Shown: positions 33,430 to 45,802, counted from the first letter of the stretch. The stretch: DNA of 54,650 nt from Heterotrichella gracilis (GCA_032358255.1 JAULBX010025875.1:1-54650); one strand, 5' to 3'. Notes: generated from the sequence alone by a model not told the origin. A program made the numbers and translations.

Positions 33430-35135
33430 CTACCTATACGTTATCTCCCCTGGAGGATTGCCGATGCGCATGTGTGTCTGCTGCGTCAGCGTGCGGTGGT
33501 CTGCCGATAGAATGAAAGTATCCTCGCACTCGCCACCATACGGGTCATCCCACTGCACCCTGCACACAGGTAATTTACACGTGAGGGCGAGGTCACACAT
33601 GTGAGCAGCAGTGCCTGTGGTCCAGTGCCACTGGTGCATACCAAGGTGCGCCGGTGGAAGTGTACCGCGCCCCACAAGGCATAATGCCTACCTGGGCGCA
33701 TTGAGTGCAGCAGGCAAATGCTTTTGTACAATCATGTGATATCGCTCCATATTCTTGCTGTCCTAGGGTGCAAAGGCCGGCACGATGCAGCATGCCAATG
33801 CACTGCGCATTTTTAATCATTTGTATGCATGCGCTGTATGCACGTACTGTATACATGGCCCCTCAGGTGTGCGCGTCACCCGCCCCCTGTGCGCGCCTCG
33901 TCGCTTGTCCCTCCTGGAATGGCTGACCACCTCCCCATCCCAGCCGTAGCATTCTGCCACGTCCATTATGCCCCCTGCCTTGATGACCGTGCGGAAATGC
34001 GAATCTGTTTCTTCCACCTGGGGGTGGGTTGGCAAACCATTGCATTGGTTTCTCTTGTCAGCAAATTCAGTGGTCAAAATGTCAGCAGCAGTTACATATG
34101 CGTGCAGTGTCCAATTTACATGCAAGTACAGCAATCCTGAGCAGCAATCAAATTTCAAAATACCTACATGGCCCATGGCCATTTGGTGCGGCAATCCATA
34201 TAAATTAAAACAACGCCATGATGGAGTACATGCACACTTTAAATTGCATGCAGGTCCGCAACCTGCTGATTTTGCTATATACTTGAATCCATACATAATG
34301 AAAGGGCACAATAAGGGTGTTACGAACTTTATTACTGCTCTGCCATCTGTGGAAATAGAGCAGGGTGTCCCTGCCTTGCTACTTCCCGCAATTAACCCCT
34401 AATCCCTGGACTCTACACAGTCATTCTCAATTAACCAACCTCAAGCGTGTTGAGCACCAGCAGCGCCTTGCGCAGTATCCAAGGCAGGGCAACCAGGTCA
34501 CATTCAGCCTCCATGCCGTCACTGGCCTGCCTGCGGCAACATGGTCAGAGATGGAGCGTACGCAGGGCCAGTGCCAGGGCAGGAGTGCAGCTTCGGACAG
34601 GACTGGTGTAGCGCACGGGGTTTACAAGCAGTGCCGGACAGGACTGCCTAGGATAGGACTGCCTGGTGCGAGGGAACCCAGTGCCATATGGGCTTGCCAA
34701 AATAGTTAGGGCATTTGACAACGGCATACGGATTGGCAAGGCAGAGCAAAGCGCTTTGTAAGTGACTGGCAATACAGCGCAAAGCAAACTCCTCATCTGG
34801 CCATACATATACTCCTGAAGTCCATGTCAAAGGGGTGCTTGCCTGTCTTTTTTCCACACCCCCGTCAGGCCTGCACCGGCACCGGCATTTGCACCGGTGG
34901 AGACAGCCTCCTCCCGAGAAGCCGCTTGTGCGAGCGTGAGTGGCTGGAGGCCCAGGGACTGGCGCAGGGTGGTGCTGGTGGCTGTGCGGAGGAGGGCGCG
35001 CTGGAGCCTGGCTGCCGGTGTGGTGGTGGGGGTGGCGGGGTTGCGGCGCCGGGAGGAGAGGGTGGGCAGCCATGCAAAGTGGCTGGCGGTGGGGGTGTGG
35101 AATGGGGCAGCGTGGGCGTGTAGTGGGTGGGCCAT
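33430..35135 (-). CDS. Lipocalin-like protein with a putative chloroplast transit peptide
   Basis: Four exons run right to left: 35135-34843, 34530-34440, 34017-33844 and 33552-33430 (TAG), giving 226 aa. The first about 80 residues are rich in Ala, Ser, Thr, Arg and His and lack acids until near residue 75, as in algal plastid transit peptides. The body begins with GLTGVWKKDR (residues 89-98). It continues with ECDLVALPWILRKALLVL, SHFRTVIKAGGIMDV, HSRRDKRRGAHRGRV, WDDPYGGECEDTF and GNPPGEITYR. This is the pattern of small beta-barrel lipid- or tetrapyrrole-binding proteins that start with G-x-W and end with L-x-x-x-T/R-x-x-Y. I infer a plastid ligand carrier or stress protein; the exact family is not certain. 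Exon 1 ends at a GC donor (ACAG|GCAAGC), which restores frame perfectly with exon 2. The exon 3/4 junction (TAC|GTGCAT to GCAG|TGG) is one of several phase-compatible choices. A TATAG|GTAGGG donor at the end could extend the protein. Confidence 0.62.
34531..34842 (-). other. GC-AG intron in the lipocalin-like gene
   Basis: On the minus strand the donor is GACAG|GCAAGC and the acceptor TTGCCGCAG. The join is phase 2 and produces WKKDRQASDGMEAECD. Reading through instead gives a TGA four codons later. Confidence 0.65.
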
Positions 35136-37280
35136 TGTGGGTTGCCTTGTGTATGGTGGGTGAGAGTGGCGCTTTTGGGTTTGTCTGTCCTTTGGGAATA
35201 CCTGTGGAGGGCTGGGATGTGGGAAAACCAGCGACAGCAGACGTTGGCTGGGGTGGTGGGTGGTGGTGAAGTGATGAACTTGTAGCTGAGCTACCGAACG
35301 CCTGTGGCACACTGTTACCTCCCACTTTCGCGGGAACCAAATGCAGCTGCAAATGCATGCATATCTCTGCCTGTCCGCAAGCCAAGGTATGGCGACCTAC
35401 TATCTGTTCAACAACCGGCGAGTAGTGGGGTATTGCCTTTTGCCCGGGATGCGTTGATGGGTCGGTGGGTTTGCCCATGCACAGTCTGGGCTACGGTTGG
35501 CTCGTTGAGCACACACAATGCACCAGAGCTATGGTGGCGCACGATGAGCGACTGGGTTTTGTTTGCAACGGGTTGTTGGCACGCTTACGAGCCCTATCAC
35601 GACATTTCGCCACGGATGTTGGTCGGGGATGGGGAAACGAAGCTCGACCACTGGTTCGACCTGCAGGCTGCACCGGGCAGTCGAGTAGGAGCTGCAGCGA
35701 TCTGATAGTTGTCCTCCCCGTTTGCCACAATATCAGCACCCACAGCCACCCCTTCCAACCCACCCACCCAACACTGGAGTGCAAAAGCACCCTGAATGTG
35801 GGCGCATCTGCCAGTGTACTTATCATGTGACGAAGGGAGAAGTGCTGCAGGTTTTCCCGTGTTCCGTTTCGGTGGCCCACTTGACACACGCCGGTGACAG
35901 CTTCGCGCCTACGTAGGAATACCAGGGCATACGGGGGTGGGCGTCATCGAGCGAGCCTTGGCCAACACTGCTCGTGGCCCGGAGCGTTGTCTACGTCAGA
36001 ACTACGAAGACAGGGCGTAGAATTGGGCGTGGTCTGGGCTTGCGCAACCAACCCTGAGATACCGGTACGCCTGCCCCACCACGCCTCGCACAGGAGAGGG
36101 CCTTGGACAACAACGCCCATGCTGCAAGGGCTTGCACCGCGTTGTCACCTTGATCCTGTCAAGTTGCGTATCTCGCTTTGTAAGCATGCTCTCTGTGTTT
36201 ACGGCAAGTGACGCAGTGCAGCAGTCCTGCACGCACCCCTACTCTAAAGCACACCATTGTAGGCTGTTGCCCCTTGATACGTTTGGTACGAGCGAGCATA
36301 TGCAAGGTCACAGCTATGGCAGTGAATCAGAGAGGCCCCGGTTCCACTGCGATGCACGCTACCACTCAGTGGCTCACCGTTGTAGAAAATTCCCGGGACG
36401 TATCCTTCGTAATGTCACCGTCACGTGTTTGAAGAAAACCCCCTGGTGGTGATGTCCAGTTCATGCTGCTGCGTTTATGCAATAGTGTCCGCGTGGAACG
36501 ACGGGTGCTGGCACACAAACACTCTGCTAGCGGTTGCAAGACACGTTTTTGACTCCCAGTTTTCTCGGTTTTGCCATAGCACTGCCAGCAGTCCTCATCA
36601 CCACCCCACACCCCTGCACAGCAGTGTGAAAGCACTGCCACAGTTAGAAAGAAGGAAGGCAAGGCAATTACACGTGCCAAGTCCGTAGGAGCACACGCGT
36701 AATCCAAATCGCCCGTAAAGAAGGCAATGCTTTTAGGCTGAGCAACTTCCAATCACCACCGCTACCACATCCATGCAGGTCCTGTAACAACGCCGCTGAG
36801 CACTCCTCTCACCCCCACCACAAACCACCACAGTCCCCAATCCAGCCCGCGCAGCCAATAGTCCAGCGCCACGCCTGCCAGTCTGGGCTGCATGGGGCGC
36901 CTGGCCAGCACCTCTTGGCATACACAGCGGCACCGCACTGGGTGCAGGGCTTGGTAGCGCAGCTGCTGTTGTTCACACTGGACCACAACCCAAAGGCTAG
37001 TGGCTACAGTGGTTGTGCGCACTGCCACTGCAAGGGGTTCACAGCCGCTGCACGGGGTCCAATGGGCAGTTGGGAAGCGTGCCTTGCAGCCTAAGCCACA
37101 CCGCTCTCAAGCTTGAGGTGCAGCGCAGCGGGGAGCCCAACAAAAAGGGGTTCGAGGGGTGCACAGGGCCCTGTTCCCCTTGGCACTTCCACTCCAGAGC
37201 CAGGTGGACCGTGTAGCAGCAGTGCCAGCGCTCATCCCCAGGGCGCTTTCTCCAACCCAGTAAAGCAGTCAGGGTGCACT
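35136..37280. other. Region between divergent genes (lipocalin-like and WD40), no resolved gene
   Basis: These 2.1 kb separate two start codons on opposite strands and should contain both promoters. Several open stretches exist: plus 35465-35830, minus 36752-36366 with PKSIAFFTGDLDYACAPTD, and minus 37028-36762. I could not link any of them by splice sites or recognise a family. The minus stretch around 36700-36750 reads most like protein. A small unknown gene here is possible. Confidence 0.35.
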
Positions 37281-40200
37281 ATGGAGGCAGTGGGGGGTTT
37301 GCCTCGCCGGGCCGAAATCTTCACCTACGAGTCAAATGAGCTGGTGTACGCCATGAACTGGAGTGTAAGTACTGGGTGGTGTGCGCTGTACTGGACTGGA
37401 GTTCAGTGTCTTGCCGTAGTCGCCCGTATGGGGGCAGTGGGCTTCTATCTTGTGCTAGTAGTTCGGTGGATTTACTCACTCCAGCAGTACCTGCATGGTC
37501 ACCCTTGCACAGATTGCGCCACTCCGCCATGTTTTGTGGAGAGCCCAGCGCAGGCGTTGAGTCTAGCCTGGTTCGCATACCGTTGATTAACATAATAGCT
37601 GCTGTGACAACTGCATCCAGGGAAAATGGTTGTGGGAGCTGCAGAATTGGTGAGATAACCCTTAAACTCTAACCAAGTGGATGCCGATTGCTGCAGAACC
37701 GGCGAGACAAGCCCTTTCGCCTGGCAGTGGGGAGCTTTGTGGAGGAGTACAACAACCATGTGGAGATAATACAACGTACGTGTACCGTATGCATGCAAGT
37801 GCACGTGTTACAATATGCATTCATATTTCACTTCCAGGTACACTTACTAGAAAGGGGCACCCCGCATAACTGCACTGTCACTGCCATACATCCACAGCAT
37901 CAGCGGCTGTTGCCAGCCTTACAGCTCCATACCCTGGACCCTAAACCCTGCACACGTGGGTAACGCCTTTTCCGGAGTTGATCATTGGCATATCGCATTG
38001 AAAAAGCAATGCATGGGATGGCAGCGTATGATGGGCCACTGGGGTCCAATGCATGTCCATGCCATTTCATTTCGCCGACTATTCATGCCTCACTGGCTTG
38101 TAACAACAATGCCACAACATGGTCGCAATCTATGAGTGCTTCCCTTGAAAGGCCCTTTATCATGGGTCAGTGGATTCATTCGTTAGCATATTTTCCTTGT
38201 GTATCGCCACCCTGTGTGTTCATTCACACCCTTGGGGTGTTGGGTCAGGTGATTGAGGGTCTAGGGTCAGTGTTTTGAACACCTGCCGTCTATGTCCAGC
38301 TGCATGTACATATTGGTTTGACTCCACTAGTGCGCCGGTTCTCTGCAGTTCATCCAAAGAGCCTTCCAGGTGAATGGGCTGCGTAATACCCTACGACATT
38401 TGCATGCTGTTTTTGTTGTCATCTGTGTTGTCACTCGTCGATCCTGTGGGTTGCAGTTGAGGAGGAGACGTCCAAGCTGCTCCCGCACCCCCACCTCACC
38501 TTCAGCCACCCCTACCCGCCCACCAAGATCATGTTCCTGCCGGACAAGGAGACAGGCAGGCCGGATCTGCTGGCAACCACAGGGGATTTCTTGAGGATCT
38601 GGCGGGTGGAGGAGGATGGGGTGGTGCTAGAGAAGCTGCTGAACAATGTAGGTGCCACACCTGTGGAGGTCAAGTGTCTGCGATGAACCTGAACGCTAGG
38701 GCCATTATTCTTAGCCCTGAACTGCATGCGAGGCCCCCTCGCCACTACAGGCGACTTTTTGAGGGTCTGGGAGGTGGAGGAGGATGGGGTGTCAGGGGAG
38801 CTGCTGGACAATGTGATTGCACCGTCATCAAGGGTTTAGTGTGGAAGGTTGACCCTGCACCCCAAACGAGTGCAAGACCTCCTAGCTTTTGTCATGCAGT
38901 AGTATGCCCACCCTCAGGGAATGACTGGCTTTGTCCGCTCGCAGAACAAAAACAGCGAGTTCTGCGCCCCGCTGACGTCGTTTGATTGGAATGAAACAGA
39001 CCCAAAGCGGCTAGGGACCTCCAGCATCGACACCACCTGCACCATCTGGGATATCGAGGTGAGAACCATTGTGTAGCATCTCCAGTAATAATGATGGGGC
39101 GCTCTTTTGGCAAGGCTCTCTGTGATATAAATTGAGGAGGGGCCATAGTGGGCTTGTGCGTTAAATCATGCCCATTTAACTGTGCGCTTGTGCACTCTCT
39201 AGCAAGTATGAAGCAGTCTGCACGAGTCCCCAAGCGCCCTTGTTCCCCGTACCTGGGAGCTGTTTGGATGGTGAGCTGGAGCATGCATCTATTCACATGC
39301 TGGGATTGTACCCATTCCTGCTGATTCGTGTTGTGTTGCTTGCAGAAAGGCGTGGTGGATACGCAGCTGATCGCGCACGACAAGGAGGTTTATGACATCG
39401 CCTGGGGAGGCGTGGGGGTGTTTGCGTCCGTGTCTGCTGACGGCTCTGTGCGGGTGTTTGACCTCAGGTGCGCATCAATATACGGAAAATTGCTGGGCCT
39501 TATTTACACGCATCCTGTATTTTGCTGCATCTAGTGAAGTTATAATCACCCACAGCTGGTTGAGCTGCATTTATAAATCACACTAATATTGCAGAGGCTA
39601 ACATGGGCCTGCCACCATTTCAGGAAATCTTTCCATGTTCGTACGGGAAATATCAGTGTAAATTTTGGTTGACGAAAAAGTTTGAAACGATGCTTGGATC
39701 GAAGTTATTGACAATTAAGTAAATTAAAGTAGGTTCCTTTATGCGCTTCTCCAGGGACAAGGAGCACTCCACCATCATCTTTGAGTCGCCACACACAGAG
39801 CAGCCGCTGCTGCGCCTGGGTTGGAACAAGCAGGTAGGGATTCCAGACAAATAGCATGAGGGTTAGTACGCTCTTTTTCGCTGCCCAGCTGTCTTCCGAT
39901 GTTCAAGGACAGGAAGCCCATTTTTTAAAGTAACTATTTGCATTGTATCTAATGTTTTGTATATAAATTTGTATAAAAATGGAACAGCAATACTGCTTTT
40001 CCATTTTTTTCATATTCTAATAAATGCCATTATTGCTTAGGACCCTCGCTACATGGCCACCGTGCTCATGGACTGCAACAGCGTGATTGTGCTGGATATA
40101 CGCTTCCCAACCATACCTGTGGCGGAGCTGCAAAGGCACCAGGTGAGGGGTGTTTGGTATACGGTGTACATAGCCCCGAAGTTTTGCCAGTGTATATGTA

Positions 40201-40783
40201 GTCGCAAATCCATGAGTAGGGATGGTGTTATGCATGACCCAAAACCCTTAGTGTAGCATGCACCACTCACATTGTGCTGGGCATCTGCATTTTTGCCATA
40301 CATGTGGCGGAGCTGCAAAGGTATCAGGTGAGACCGGTGGGGTCTTATGCCCAGGTGTATTGGAATGCCAGCCACATAAAACCTGCAGCCACTGGCCGAA
40401 AGATGGGACAACCCTGTGCTCATTTGGAACCTTTAGCCCAGGCAGTGGAATGCCAGCCAAACTTTCACCCTGAAACTTTCAGCATTGTTGACTTCCCTGC
40501 TGAAAACCCTGCACCCTCAATGCTGCCCCAACACCCTGTGCAGGCGTGCGTGAACGGCCTGGCCTGGGCCCCCCACTCCTCCTGCCACATCTGCACCGCT
40601 GGGGACGACAGCCAGGCGCTCATCTGGGACCTGTCAACCATGAGCCAGCCCCTGGATGGCCAGATGGACCCCATCCTGGCGTACAGCGCGGGTGCGGAGG
40701 TGAACCAGCTGCAGTGGAGTGGCTCGCACCCTGATTGGGTGGCCATCTGCTTTGGCAACAAGACGCAGATCCTGAGGGTGTGA
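37281..40783 (+). CDS. WD40-repeat protein of the DCAF7 / TTG1 / LWD family
   Basis: Eight phase-consistent exons give 336 aa, close to the roughly 340 aa usual for the family: 37281-37364, 37697-37775, 38457-38647, 38945-39058, 39346-39467, 39755-39833, 40041-40142 and 40544-40783 (TGA). Family landmarks in order: [182 protein letters not shown] and QALIWDLS. It should be a beta-propeller scaffold; relatives bind DYRK kinases and CUL4-DDB1, or bHLH/MYB factors in plants. Two introns carry duplicated fragments of the exons before them (exons 3 and 7). Confidence 0.93.
38740..38816 (+). pseudogene. Duplicated 3' end of WD40 exon 3 inside the following intron
   Basis: The copy reads [17 protein letters not shown] then ELLDN, against [17 protein letters not shown] and KLLNN in the real exon ending at 38647. 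It is followed by a GTGATT donor-like site. The frame is intact, but no acceptor joins it to exon 3 in phase, so it is probably a relic. Confidence 0.7.
40261..40340 (+). pseudogene. Duplicated 3' end of WD40 exon 7 inside the following intron
   Basis: The copy contains VAELQRYQ followed by a GTGAGA donor, matching [14 protein letters not shown] at the true exon end (40142). The stretch GTGGCGGAGCTGCAAAGG is identical in both. Upstream parts (ATTGTGCTGG) also match. It is open and in frame with exon 8, so an alternatively spliced or retained form cannot be excluded. Confidence 0.7.
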
Positions 40784-42122
40784 GCAGGGCGTGCGCGCTG
40801 CCTGGACCGGGCTACTACTTGTCTATAGTGGCCTATCCCCCCATACTGTTTTGTTTTAACTTGGATTTCAATAGGGGCACGGCGGTGCTGATTGTATGGG
40901 GTGATCAATGTGGGATATTTGCCTTTGTATTTTGACAGTCGTACCATACAGGCCAAACCTATAGTATACTCTCTCACAGCTCCAGACCTGGGGCACTGCA
41001 CCCGCCACTCTTAAGCTCTCTTGAGCCCTCGACACCTCAACACCTGGTTTGCTCTCAGGCTCGTGCGTGTACCGTGTAGCACTGGCACGAAGGGTTGCAC
41101 GAGCTGCACCAAGATTAAACGTCAGGCTGCCAGTTTAAAGTATGCAATTAGACTGGATACACGAGCTGCACCAAGATTAAACGTCAGGCTGCCAGTTTAA
41201 AGTATGCAGTTAGACTGGATAATCCAGTCATAATGATTGTGCTGGCTGCCTGACTCGGCGATACAGTGTCACTGCCCAGCGCCAGTATTGTTTGCGGTCC
41301 AGCATTCTGTAAGTTAAGGGCCTACTAGCCTGGCCTGGCATTGGACGTGCCCGGCAATGGTTGGAACCGTTTCAAACATTGAGTGGCACTGGACGTTAGG
41401 GTTTAGTGTTCTACTCGACTGCCACCACTCGACTGCCTTGCCTGCAGCGTGCAGGTTGGAAAGTTTGGTTTGCTCCCTTGTAAATTCTTCGTTTAAACCT
41501 AGCGGTATGTTCCACCCGACGATATATAAGTAGCTTGCTGGTTCTTTCTAACGCTGGCGCGTTTCAAGAACTCTGCAAAGTTGTCGTTGCCTTGCAAGGT
41601 GGAACCTTGGTAGTGCACACACTACGAACGCCAGGTTAACCTCAAATCTTGAACTAGCGTATACATCAAACCGGTGCAACAAACTAAGTAAGGTTTTGCC
41701 ATTACTGCGTTAGTTGCCGTTGACGCCACAAACCTCCAGTGCATCGCGTACGACTGCATCTAGGGGTGCATGTGCAGAGTGCCCTTTGAGGGGCGAAATG
41801 GCTTCGCCCTTACACTATCGTAACCCAACTTGCTACAGACCTTAGTTGAGAGATCCGATGCATCTCGTGGCCGCAAGGCCTGAAAACGGCTCCAATGCTC
41901 ACAAGAGCGACCCTTCCAGCAGTATTTGGGCGTTTGCATGTGCCCTGCTATGAAAACATTTTTGAAGTAGCGAGCACCTGCACTAGTTAGCTAGGTGTAC
42001 GTCTGTGTTTCAACCTTGTGCCCGATGTTCAGCCATTTAGCCGCACTGCAGCCAGATTAAAAGCATACTTTTCCACCTCGCTACAACTACTACATCCCCG
42101 TGTAGGTGAAGAAGCCGCCTGT
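40784..42122. other. Intergenic region with a 62-bp tandem duplication
   Basis: This lies between the WD40 stop codon and the septin start. It contains two adjacent 62-bp copies at 41099-41222. A short hairpin-like word pair, CCCTTTGAGGGGCGAAATGG then CTTCGCCCTT, occurs near 41780. Otherwise I see nothing recognisable. An in-frame ATG at 42018 upstream of the septin start leaves the true 5' end open. Confidence 0.5.
41099..41222. repeat. Tandem duplication, 62-bp unit, two copies
   Basis: Copies 41099-41160 and 41161-41222 are head to tail and differ at only two positions (A/G near the end and the last base). The unit begins ACGAGCTGCACCAAGATTAA. The near-identity indicates a recent event. 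Confidence 0.9.
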
Positions 42123-45100
42123 ATGGATTTGCAGACACCGCCCTCAAGCTTGCCGGGTCAGGGTAGTCAGGGCCTGGATATACCTGGGTATGTACAGCCA
42201 ATGTTCAGATACATTTGTACAGTAAACCACATATCGATACATGTATAGCCAGTATGGCCAACCTCATCCCCAATGGTGATATTATTAAAATTACGCTCGA
42301 GCTCATATACATATGCATAGCCCTATTGCACCGGTGCTAGGCTGTAGGACATAGGCCTAGCACAATGCTAGAATTAAAAAAATAAAAATGCTTGTCTAGA
42401 ATCTCAGGACTTTCTGCGTGCACCCTGTATCTACTGTGTGTTGCTGCAAGTCTCAACGCAACATCGAGACCCTGGCATACACATCATTTCCCACGTGCGT
42501 GCATAGTGACCATCCGGCCAGTATGCACGACATGCATGTGAGTACGTTGCAGGTAGCGGTAGTGTACATGTACATACTAACTCTGCACGTAAGAGGTTCT
42601 CCAACGTTCCTCCTTGTGGTTGTGTCCAGGTCTTCAGATGATGAGATGTACGAGACATATGAAGAGCCGTATACGTACTACCCTGATTTAACTGATCGTC
42701 TGATACATCTAGGGGAGCCACTGGAGCTGCAGGATGGCACCATCGTTTTGGTTGATAACCCTGCCTTCGACGAAGCGGATGTTGCAGCTGCTTATGATGA
42801 GGACATTGCACGTGCACCAAAGCCAGCCACAAGCCCTAAGCGTACCCGTGTCTTCTACAAGCTGTTGGTTGTTGGAGAAGTGGGTGTTGGCAAAACAGCA
42901 TTAATCCAAACTCTTTTTGGCGCGTATGGCATGCCTGCCTAAGTGGTGGCAGCCTTAGACTACTCAGACACTGCTGCAAAGGACCAAGAGGATGATGGTG
43001 TAGATGGTGTACCACATGGCAAATTTGGCCCTGCTGGACAGTTGAAGCTGGCGAGTACAGTGACTGTGGTGGATGAGGATCGCAACCTTGAGATCTGCTT
43101 CACCATCCAGGTGAACGATGTGAATGACCTAGATTGTGTTTAGCTTTTAGAATGATCACGTTCAAATGTACTCCATGGTCGCGCTCGTTCTGCATGCTAT
43201 GCCACAGGCTACATTGGATTTAATAGATTGAAGTGGAGCAACAATACAACCACATTTATTCCCAATTGCCCGAGTTACCTGAATTCTGTTATTTTACTTA
43301 AATTCTCCAGCCTTAGACTATGACCGCTAAAGTCCCCTTCATCCCCTTCCAACATCGGCTACCCTGTCTTGTATTCAGAGGATGGATGAAAACAACTCCC
43401 TCCACTGTTCCAACTGCCACAACAAGCATTACGCAACATTTCATTACATTGCCACACAACTACTATGTATACTATGCGTCTTACACAGTTCTATATTAAA
43501 GATTGTCAGAAGATTCGTGGAAATCTCCGGGCAATAGTGCCAATATAGCCAATTACATGGTCCACATGGTCCACATGGTCCACATTTTGTTTGTGAATGT
43601 CAATCCCATGCGCTTTCCAACTGTCATAAACGTGGAACATGAACGTGAACGTGGAACATAAACACGAACATAAACGTGCAGCCGTTGCTTCCACGGGTGT
43701 ATGCAAGAATCCGTTACAAATTATACAGATACCCCTGGTCCGTTTGCTGCAGGAGACCCCTGGCTGCGCCCCCTCCTGCCCCCTCACCTGCCAGGCCATC
43801 CTGTCCTACCTGGCCACGCAGCACACCACCTACATGCAGTTGGAGCAGGACCCTGCCCGCTGTGGATCCATGGCAGACCTGGCTGATCCGCGGGTGGATG
43901 TGTGCCTGTACCTGCTGCCCCCGCACACATTGAAGCAGGCAGATGTGGAGCTGATGGCGCAACTGGCGGAGCACGTGCCGCTGGTGCCGATACTGGCCAA
44001 GGTGACACAAATAAGCAGGGAAAAGGTAGGAAAAGGGGGCCATAGGCATGCTGCTGAAGCAGCAAGCTCGCCCGTAAGTCCACCCTGTATAAATGTAATA
44101 CTTGGGTGAGAATATGGGCCCATTCTATACAATATTATTATTACCTCGTTATATTATGGCAACAACAATACTGGAATATCATTACTGGAATGTTACTATT
44201 GCTGTACTGCAGTATTGTAGTAAGAGTACATTGCAGTATTACAACATCTAGTCAACTAGATATTTACCAGATGTTATTGTGACCCTGCAGGCTGATGCCA
44301 TGGCATCGGATGAGCTGGCTCAGCTGCGTAGCAAGGTTGTGCGCCATTTAGAGGGGATGCGCACCAGCAAGGGACACCCAGTCATGTGGGAGATTCCGGA
44401 GGAGATGCGGCAGCGCAGTGGGCCGCCTGTGATGGTGCCTCCCTTTGCAACCATTGGGCAAAGTGTTGTTGGCAAAGGGACCAACTGGTACGTTATTTTA
44501 CACTGGGACGAGTTCCCCCCGGGCTGCGGGCTGATCAGCTCAAGCCCACCTAGGCCATGTTCCATTGCACCCATACAGTACTATGATTGCCTGTATGCAC
44601 ATGTATTTTGAAGATATGGGTGATAGATGATGTACATGTGTGGAACTGTGCATGTGGTGCCTGGAGAATCTGGTCACACTGAATATAATTGTCCTCTGGA
44701 AATTCCCAATGTGTCAGCTGTGTCAGAGGTTGCTGTTGCTTAATAAAAAAATATAATGAGTTGATCATATTGAAGTAATCATGGTTTGCCAAGTTCTGAG
44801 TTCTGCCCTCATGCATTGCAGTCCCTTTCCTGTGCGCATTTATCCATGGGCCGTCGTGCCCTGCTATTCCTCGGCCAGATGTGACATGCCGCTTCTCAAG
44901 CGCCTGCTTCTAGATGAGGCAATACAGCCACTTAAAGCTCACACGGAGCGCAGCTACTTTAACTTCAGGGCGGAGGCAATGCGGGGGGCAAGACGCGAGG
45001 CAGCTGTGCAGACTTACACTGAGGTGCGCGCCTTGGATTAATTCCAAGCTGTGAATATAATTAATGCTCGCGGACTAATAAAATAGGCACAGCTGTGCAT

Positions 45101-45671
45101 CTCACACCCATGCGCAGAATGTATGAGTGTAGTGCGTGCCAGAATGGCGGTTGCTGGCTGTTTATATACATAGCATTACGTGCTGGATGAATTTTGTGAT
45201 ATAAAGGATGCCATCTCCGCCGGGTTGTCTGGAAGGGAAAGCATAGGACTGCCAGCCTGATCAGAAAGGAGAGGACGCTTTGTACGCATGTACATGCATG
45301 TGTATACTGCAGTATATGTACAACATTGAATGTATACATATCAGCATTAACACCCTCTACATTCCATATCCTAGGAAAAAGCATACATGCAAGTCAAGAG
45401 AAAGCCTTGGTTGCAGGATGTTGTGCAAGCGCCAGACACCATCACCACGGAAGCAGCAATAGTGGACCCTGCACCCGGCATCGATCCCGACTTGGCTGCC
45501 ATTATACGAACTGAAGCTGACATCAATTCTCCGACCACAGGCAAAAAACATTATTCATCTTGTTATAACGTATATGCTTGTACATATATTGTCGGTTACC
45601 AGATAGCTCTTGTTCAAAGTGGCCAAAAGAGTAGCATGGCACCGAGTGCTTGTACAAACACAGACATGTGA
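42123..45671 (+). CDS. Septin GTPase, with an in-frame TAA in the G domain
   Basis: Exons: 42123-42187, 42630-43110, 43753-44001, 44291-44487, 44822-45023 and 45375-45671 (TGA), giving about 496 codons with all phases matching. Septin features: an acidic N terminus; P-loop GEVGVGKT (about residues 104-111) followed by LIQTLFGAYG; a divergent switch II QETPG; RVDVCLYLLPPHTLKQADVE; PLVPILAKAD, the G4 AKAD motif, completed across the exon junction at 44001/44291; PPFATIGQ; and the septin unique element (IYPWAVVPCYSSARCDMPLL). Septins polymerise on membranes at division sites or ciliary bases. TAA at 42940-42942 interrupts exon 2 fifteen codons after the P-loop, although the same frame continues with septin-like sequence. 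A 39-nt GC-AG intron (42929-42967) would remove it in phase but is unusually short, so this may be an inactivating mutation or an assembly error. The exact C terminus and the start (ATG 42123 or 42018) are uncertain. Confidence 0.82.
43555..43585. repeat. Short tandem repeat, 9-bp unit, about 3.4 copies, in a septin intron
   Basis: ACATGGTCC is repeated three times and followed by ACA. About 45 bp downstream (43629-43680) there is a second imperfect repeat of AACGTG/AACATAAAC words. Both lie in the 642-bp intron between septin exons 2 and 3. Confidence 0.85.
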
Positions 45672-45802
45672 CACAATACAACACAGTGCAGCATGGCCAG
45701 GTGCATGGGAACAGCAGTCGCATTCCTGGTGCTATCAGCCTAGTCAGGTCACAATATCATCCTCTGCTGGCCTGAAGGCACTACAACTATCCCTGTGTGC
45801 AG

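Noticed and set aside
34824..35269. Plus-strand glycine-rich open frames
   Set aside because: They are the antisense shadow of the transit-peptide exon of the lipocalin-like gene, caused by its GC-rich codon bias.
35304..35830. Plus-strand open stretches as a gene or transposon fragment
   Set aside because: Two overlapping frames are open at once, composition is Arg/Trp/Cys-rich like shadow translation, and there are no splice-linked partners or transposase or reverse-transcriptase motifs.
45693..45743. Start of the LRR gene at MARCMGTAVAFLVLSA
   Set aside because: It looks like a signal peptide, but it ends in TAG and no GT donor within it is in phase 1, as needed to join the exon at 45803. 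Kept only as a possibility.
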